DNA of 64,000 nucleotides from Picochlorum sp. 'celeri' (Eukaryota; Chlorophyta; Trebouxiophyceae): NCBI GenBank assembly GCA_010909725.1, contig JAACMV010000020.1, positions 868,001 to 932,000 of the forward strand, read 5' to 3'. Shown piece by piece: positions 60,701 to 64,000 of this stretch (position 1 is its first letter; each line of letters starts with the position of its first letter). The notes under the pieces were generated by a model. It saw only the letters and a program-made list of their open reading frames with translations, ran no database searches and was not told where the DNA came from. The position numbers and the translations under genes were made by a program.

Positions 60701-61170
60701 TGAATATGAGATGGATTGACATTCAAACCTTTTCCGGACATGTGACCATCGTGAGCACTCTGCTGCTCATCAAACAAATGCAATCCTTCAAACTCAAATG
60801 GCTGCTGACCATCATCGTGAGCACCCTCACCTTGATTTGAAGAAGCTTGCCGCAGTATCGTCGATACGAGCTCTGAATACGCCCTTCGAGCAGCACTGTC
60901 ATGATCGATGTCAAAAGATGATGACACGGGTTCCTTTGCCGTCTCCCCCGAGCTCACATCCACTTCCGCTGCCAAACACAAGTTCGCCTGCCTTAGAAGA
61001 GAAGAAAACCCGCGACAGCCCCTTACATCTGCCACATAATCGTACACAAGGAAATCTTCCCGCACGAGTGCGGCCCCTTGTCTTCGCCCCTTGTCCCACA
61101 AAGGAAAAGAGGGCCTCGCCAACTCCCTCGCATGCCGCTGCGCACGTTTCACGAACGTACTAACAAACAT
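57739..61170 (-). CDS. RPOT: Phage T7-type organelle RNA polymerase (RPOTm/RPO41)
   Basis: Single-subunit DNA-dependent RNA polymerase of mitochondria (and plastids in plants). The 1143-residue single exon starts at ATG 61170 with a basic presequence-like N-terminus ([20 protein letters not shown]). The N-terminal extension is long and variable. Catalytic motifs are intact: [21 protein letters not shown] (first Asp), [19 protein letters not shown] (Lys and Tyr), and [14 protein letters not shown] (second Asp). [10 protein letters not shown] precedes these. One copy is visible, so whether plastid and mitochondrial enzymes are separate here is unknown. It is tightly followed by chorismate mutase. 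Confidence 0.92.
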   Translation of the reverse strand: [1143 protein letters not shown]

Positions 61171-61989
61171 ACCCCCGCAAATACGATATCACTGATCCTT
61201 TTTTGATTTATTTCATTGAAATTCGTTGAATAATGCGTTATTCCATCCTCAGATACTGCTGTTTTCAACTCAACTCGCTCCCACAAACCTACGAGTGGGC
61301 GTATCCAGAGGGAATTCTGAGACCAAATTACTACAAAGTTAATGCTACTGTTCTGAGTGTTGTTGACAATGGAGTGTTCATCTTTTCAAGCCACCCAGGT
61401 CAAGCAGCCCCATGTACATATTTGTCTATTTAGGGACTTTCGAGGATGCACCTGGGCGCCAATCTCCTTCGATCCATGGACTCGCTTGATGGGCCCATCA
61501 GTCGATGACAAAGGGATGACTCGATTTATAACGCAATGCATTTGCAAGCCATCATGCTCTGGGCAAATGGTATACAACAGATTCGAATCCATGGCATCAT
61601 CGTACATATATATATATATACAATACATATATAAAGTTTCGAATATTCATATTTGACATCGCTGGGATATCTGCAGCGGTGTGGACAGGCCCGTGACGCA
61701 CTGTCCAGTCTTCTCGGGTATATAACGGTGCGCCAAGAATCCTTCGTCGGTGGGTTTATACTGCTCTGAAGGGATTTTATACACTTTATGAAATTAAATT
61801 TGAACGGATATTGCCGCTCAATCACTGCAATTTCAGCCGCATTTCTGTTCCGACCTAGTGAGAGGGCGTGTCGTAGCTTAAAGACTGCAAGGGGAACCGG
61901 TTCTCCGCATCAATATCAATCGTTATTATCAACGGCGTTGGCGATAGCACGGAACTGTGCTTTCATTCGAATCGAGCCATCATCGGACG
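61171..61989. promoter_or_regulatory. Long divergent intergenic region, RPOT / bZIP
   Basis: About 820 nt. TGATGGGCCCATCA at 61487-61500 is a perfect palindrome containing a TGGGCC core, like plant site II elements. An (AT)n run occupies 61606-61635. Short ORFs (for example at 61233-61433) are unsupported. The last 30 codons before the bZIP ATG are open but lack an ATG. Confidence 0.5.
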
Positions 61990-62613
61990 ATGAATTCTTC
62001 TGATATACCTGGGTCCAAGGTCGTGGACCATCGGGACACATCAGATGGAGTTGGAGCCTGTCCTTGGGATGCTTGCATGGATACCGCCGGGGGATCAGAA
62101 CAGCAGGTCGACCTCTTGGTCGGCTCTCAAGATTGCGGCTTGAATTTTCTGGACACGGAGCTCGCCCCCTCAGGATCAGATGGCGTTCCTATACCATTCT
62201 TAAATAGTGGTTCTTCCCAACGGATGGAATCCGAGAGAATGAGGTATGTGCCTGTGAATGATTCTGCATTACACCCGACAGGCCAATCAGTGGTCCCAGG
62301 CGGAGGGGCATCGTCTCACAGGAGGAGTACAAGGGGCCGTCCCGGAGTTCAATACGAATCAATGATTGATCCAAATCTGTCCGAGGAGGAGAAGAAGAAG
62401 ACGAGAAGATTGTTATCAAACAGAGCATCAGCCAAACGAGCAAGGGAACGCAAGGCACAACTGATCCAGGAGATGAGCGAGCAGTTGAAGATTCACAGCG
62501 AGCGAGTCCACCAGCTTGAGACGATGATGAGAGATTTGGAATTAGAGAATAAAAAGTTACGACAGACGGTGGCATCCTTGCAACAACAGATACTCGCCAG
62601 GGATGGAGCATGA
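61990..62613 (+). CDS. bZIP transcription factor
   Basis: The 207-residue protein starts at ATG 61990. The acidic N-terminal half is disordered. The basic region, about residues 130-155, has the bZIP N-x7-R pattern (TRRLLSNRASAKRARERK), and a leucine zipper with heptad Leu/Met follows (LKIHSERVHQLETMMRDLELENKKLRQTV). The basic region is typical of plant group-S/C-like or general bZIPs. TGACGTG and CACGTG cores in other promoters of this window could be bound by such factors, but that link is conjectural. Single exon. Confidence 0.88.
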   Translation: MNSSDIPGSKVVDHRDTSDGVGACPWDACMDTAGGSEQQVDLLVGSQDCGLNFLDTELAPSGSDGVPIPFLNSGSSQRMESERMRYVPVNDSALHPTGQSVVPGGGASSHRRSTRGRPGVQYESMIDPNLSEEEKKKTRRLLSNRASAKRARERKAQLIQEMSEQLKIHSERVHQLETMMRDLELENKKLRQTVASLQQQILARDGA

Positions 62614-63165
62614 GAGACATTTTGGTCCTCGTCTCAAAGGATGATAATCCATATGGATGATCCATGGATGATGAGTTGATCTCCAGACCATGACCATCTT
62701 ACATTCTACTGTTCATACCAGTCATATATGTGTCTATTCAAGTATCCTTGCGAATTTTTTTCCTTACTACTACTATAGCGTGTAATGTCCATACTTGTCT
62801 CAGCAGTGCTACTATGCCATCAGCATTGGCATGAAATCCCATCAGAATACATGCATGCAGCACCTTCGACACATTGTCGATAAAAATTATTTACAAATCG
62901 AATTATTTTCACCATTGATTGATATACAATAAATGGAGTGGCGACATTATTCTTGTTGGCTGTCACCCAACCATGGGTGTAACACCGTTAACAGCAACAG
63001 GAGCCATCATTGATTTCAGAACTCTCAATTTATTACAATAAAATCAAATTAGCCTAGGACAGGGTTCATCTGTGCGGGAGTAGAGTTTTCGCAGAGAGTC
63101 GTGGTTGCGTTGCATTCTTCGACTGAGTGCGCGTTGCGATTGTCTTGGATATTGTCGGAAAAATT
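62614..63165. other. Intergenic segment between bZIP and Dicer-like genes
   Basis: About 550 nt. Two adjacent palindromes, ATCCATATGGAT (62647-62658) and ATCCATGGAT (62660-62669), lie 34-56 nt after the bZIP stop and may form 3' hairpins. No gene was recognised. Confidence 0.4.
62647..62669. repeat. Two adjacent palindromes after the bZIP stop
   Basis: ATCCATATGGAT (62647-62658) and ATCCATGGAT (62660-62669) are perfect palindromes separated by one base. Confidence 0.75.
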
Positions 63166-64000
63166 ATGTCGGAGAAAGGTGCAGCAGGATCGCATGTGCA
63201 GTCGAGGAGAGAAGGTGCGGAGAATTTCCGACATCAGATGATTGAGCAAATTATCAAATCTCCTGGGAATGAAATCACATTTCTTCCGACTGGGCTTGGT
63301 CAAATGAAAGTGGTTGATGCGGTGATTGATACCATGCTCTCGAGGTTTCCTGAGAAGCATGTTGTGGTGTGTGTGCTGAGACCTGCTCAAGTGCTGTCTG
63401 GAGCTCAAAGGCTGAGGAGATCGTTGAAGGGCCGTGTGCCTGTGGGAGCGTACGTTGTGGGATTGTATGTCTCGTGCATATGTGCGTATTACTATAGAGT
63501 GGTGGTATTTTTTGTGCAGGTACTGCGGGGGAGACTTTCTGTACGATTTCCCCAAGGAGTTTGAGCAGAATCGAGTCCTCGTTTTCACAGCGGGATTGCT
63601 GATGAGGCTCACAAAGCTGGGGGTGTACCGTTTGGATCAAAGTTCATTACTGGTTCTACATGATGCTTTCCATGCAGTTCGAAATCACCCGATGAATACC
63701 CTTGTCAGAGAGTACTACTGGAAACTTGCTGCCACAGAGGATTCTTCAGAGGAGGTTGTCAGGCCAAAGTTACTGGGAACAATGCTTCCACAGACCCATA
63801 CACTGAAACGGCCTTTCGATAAATTGAGGCAGGTTATTCGAAGATTATCGCATAGTGCTCAGGCTGGGATTTGCTTACCAACAGGGCATGCACTTGAATC
63901 CCTTGCACAAAAAATTCACAGTTCCCGGCTAGCATTTCATGCTTATACTCCCTGCCAAGACGAATCTCTCCTGATTGGGTCGATTCAGAAACACTTACTT
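63166..64000 (+). CDS. Dicer-like protein, N-terminal helicase part with degenerate motifs, cut by window end
   Basis: Exons are 63166-63449 and 63520 to the window end; the 70-nt intron has a GTACGT donor. Translation is open to base 64000. The region resembles the Dicer/DCL and FANCM-type helicase: AENFRHQMIEQII, then a P-loop position reading LPTGLGQMK instead of GxGKT, VVVCVLRPAQVL, and LLVLHDAFHAVRNHPMNTLVREYY, which aligns with the DECHHAxxNHPYxxIMxEFY box of Dicers. The Lys, the Asp-Glu box and other catalytic residues are absent, so ATPase activity is unlikely. RNase III, PAZ and other domains would lie beyond the window, so the Dicer identity is an inference from the helicase. Confidence 0.6.

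Noticed and set aside
61570..61582. Possible tRNA B box ATTCGAATCC
   Set aside because: The closing pair of the T stem does not form and no A box lies at a suitable distance.
1..64000. CRISPR array, prophage or bacterial operon
   Set aside because: No regularly spaced repeats; spliceosomal introns and eukaryotic protein families throughout.

Overview
This window is nuclear DNA from a compact eukaryotic genome, most likely a unicellular photosynthetic eukaryote with green-lineage-like content. About 40 genes fit in 64 kb. Many have short spliceosomal introns, mostly 62-130 nt, with GTRCGT/GTATGT donors and occasional TACTAAC/TACTAAT branch points. Photosynthesis is supported mainly by an STN7/STT7-type thylakoid state-transition kinase (34525-36297). 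A plastid-type chorismate mutase, an LPA1-like 2-phosphoglycerate-kinase-fold protein, a MOT1 molybdate transporter, a PyrP2-like HAD protein and a GINT1-like GT64 enzyme fit the same picture. The species cannot be named from the sequence alone.

Layout. 1-5 kb: VPS36 C-terminus, LPA1-like, SARNP/Tho1, a small coiled-coil protein, TMEM65. 5.7-11.2 kb: a secreted jacalin/aerolysin-like protein, MOT1, a one-TM microprotein, a YABBY-type zinc-finger protein. 11.4-20.6 kb: SEC12, EFL1, NOL11, a TPT/nucleotide-sugar transporter. 21-27 kb: an EEP-nuclease-fold protein, then a very tight tandem trio (KH-J protein, ORC2, syntaxin-18). 27-34 kb: a geranylgeranyl-reductase-family flavoprotein, an RNA 5'-triphosphatase-like phosphatase with a C-terminal CaaX box, a CID-domain protein, syntaxin-16, a PQQ-propeller secretory protein. 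34.5-44.9 kb: STN7-like kinase, Mpv17/PMP22, a soluble ABC ATPase, an unknown TM/coiled-coil protein, PRP16, the HAD-like protein, an isochorismatase. 45-53 kb: SLC13/SAC1-type transporter with four RCK_C domains, an unknown protein, GINT1-like, DPH2. 53-64 kb: a 5'-truncated LINE, a LYR-ApaG fusion, IMP3, chorismate mutase, mitochondrial/plastid RNA polymerase, a bZIP factor, and the 5' part of a Dicer-like protein whose helicase motifs are degenerate.

Genes are packed closely. Convergent stops lie 2-60 nt apart in many pairs, and several same-strand neighbours are separated by only 28-34 nt. Functional themes recur without strict operons: membrane traffic (VPS36, SEC12, STX18, STX16), ribosome biogenesis (EFL1, NOL11, IMP3), mRNA processing and export (SARNP, triphosphatase-like, CID, PRP16), and organelle functions (STN7, RPOT, chorismate mutase, TMEM65, LYR-ApaG).

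Intergenic DNA holds an unusual number of short perfect inverted repeats. The strongest unexplained items are the CaaX-tagged triphosphatase-like protein without a guanylyltransferase, the Dicer-like protein with a dead helicase, the jacalin/aerolysin-like secreted protein, the YABBY-type zinc finger outside a YABBY protein, the LYR-ApaG fusion, and the cluster of three inverted repeats at 7784-7854. All exon structures are read by eye from splice signals and protein-family continuity.
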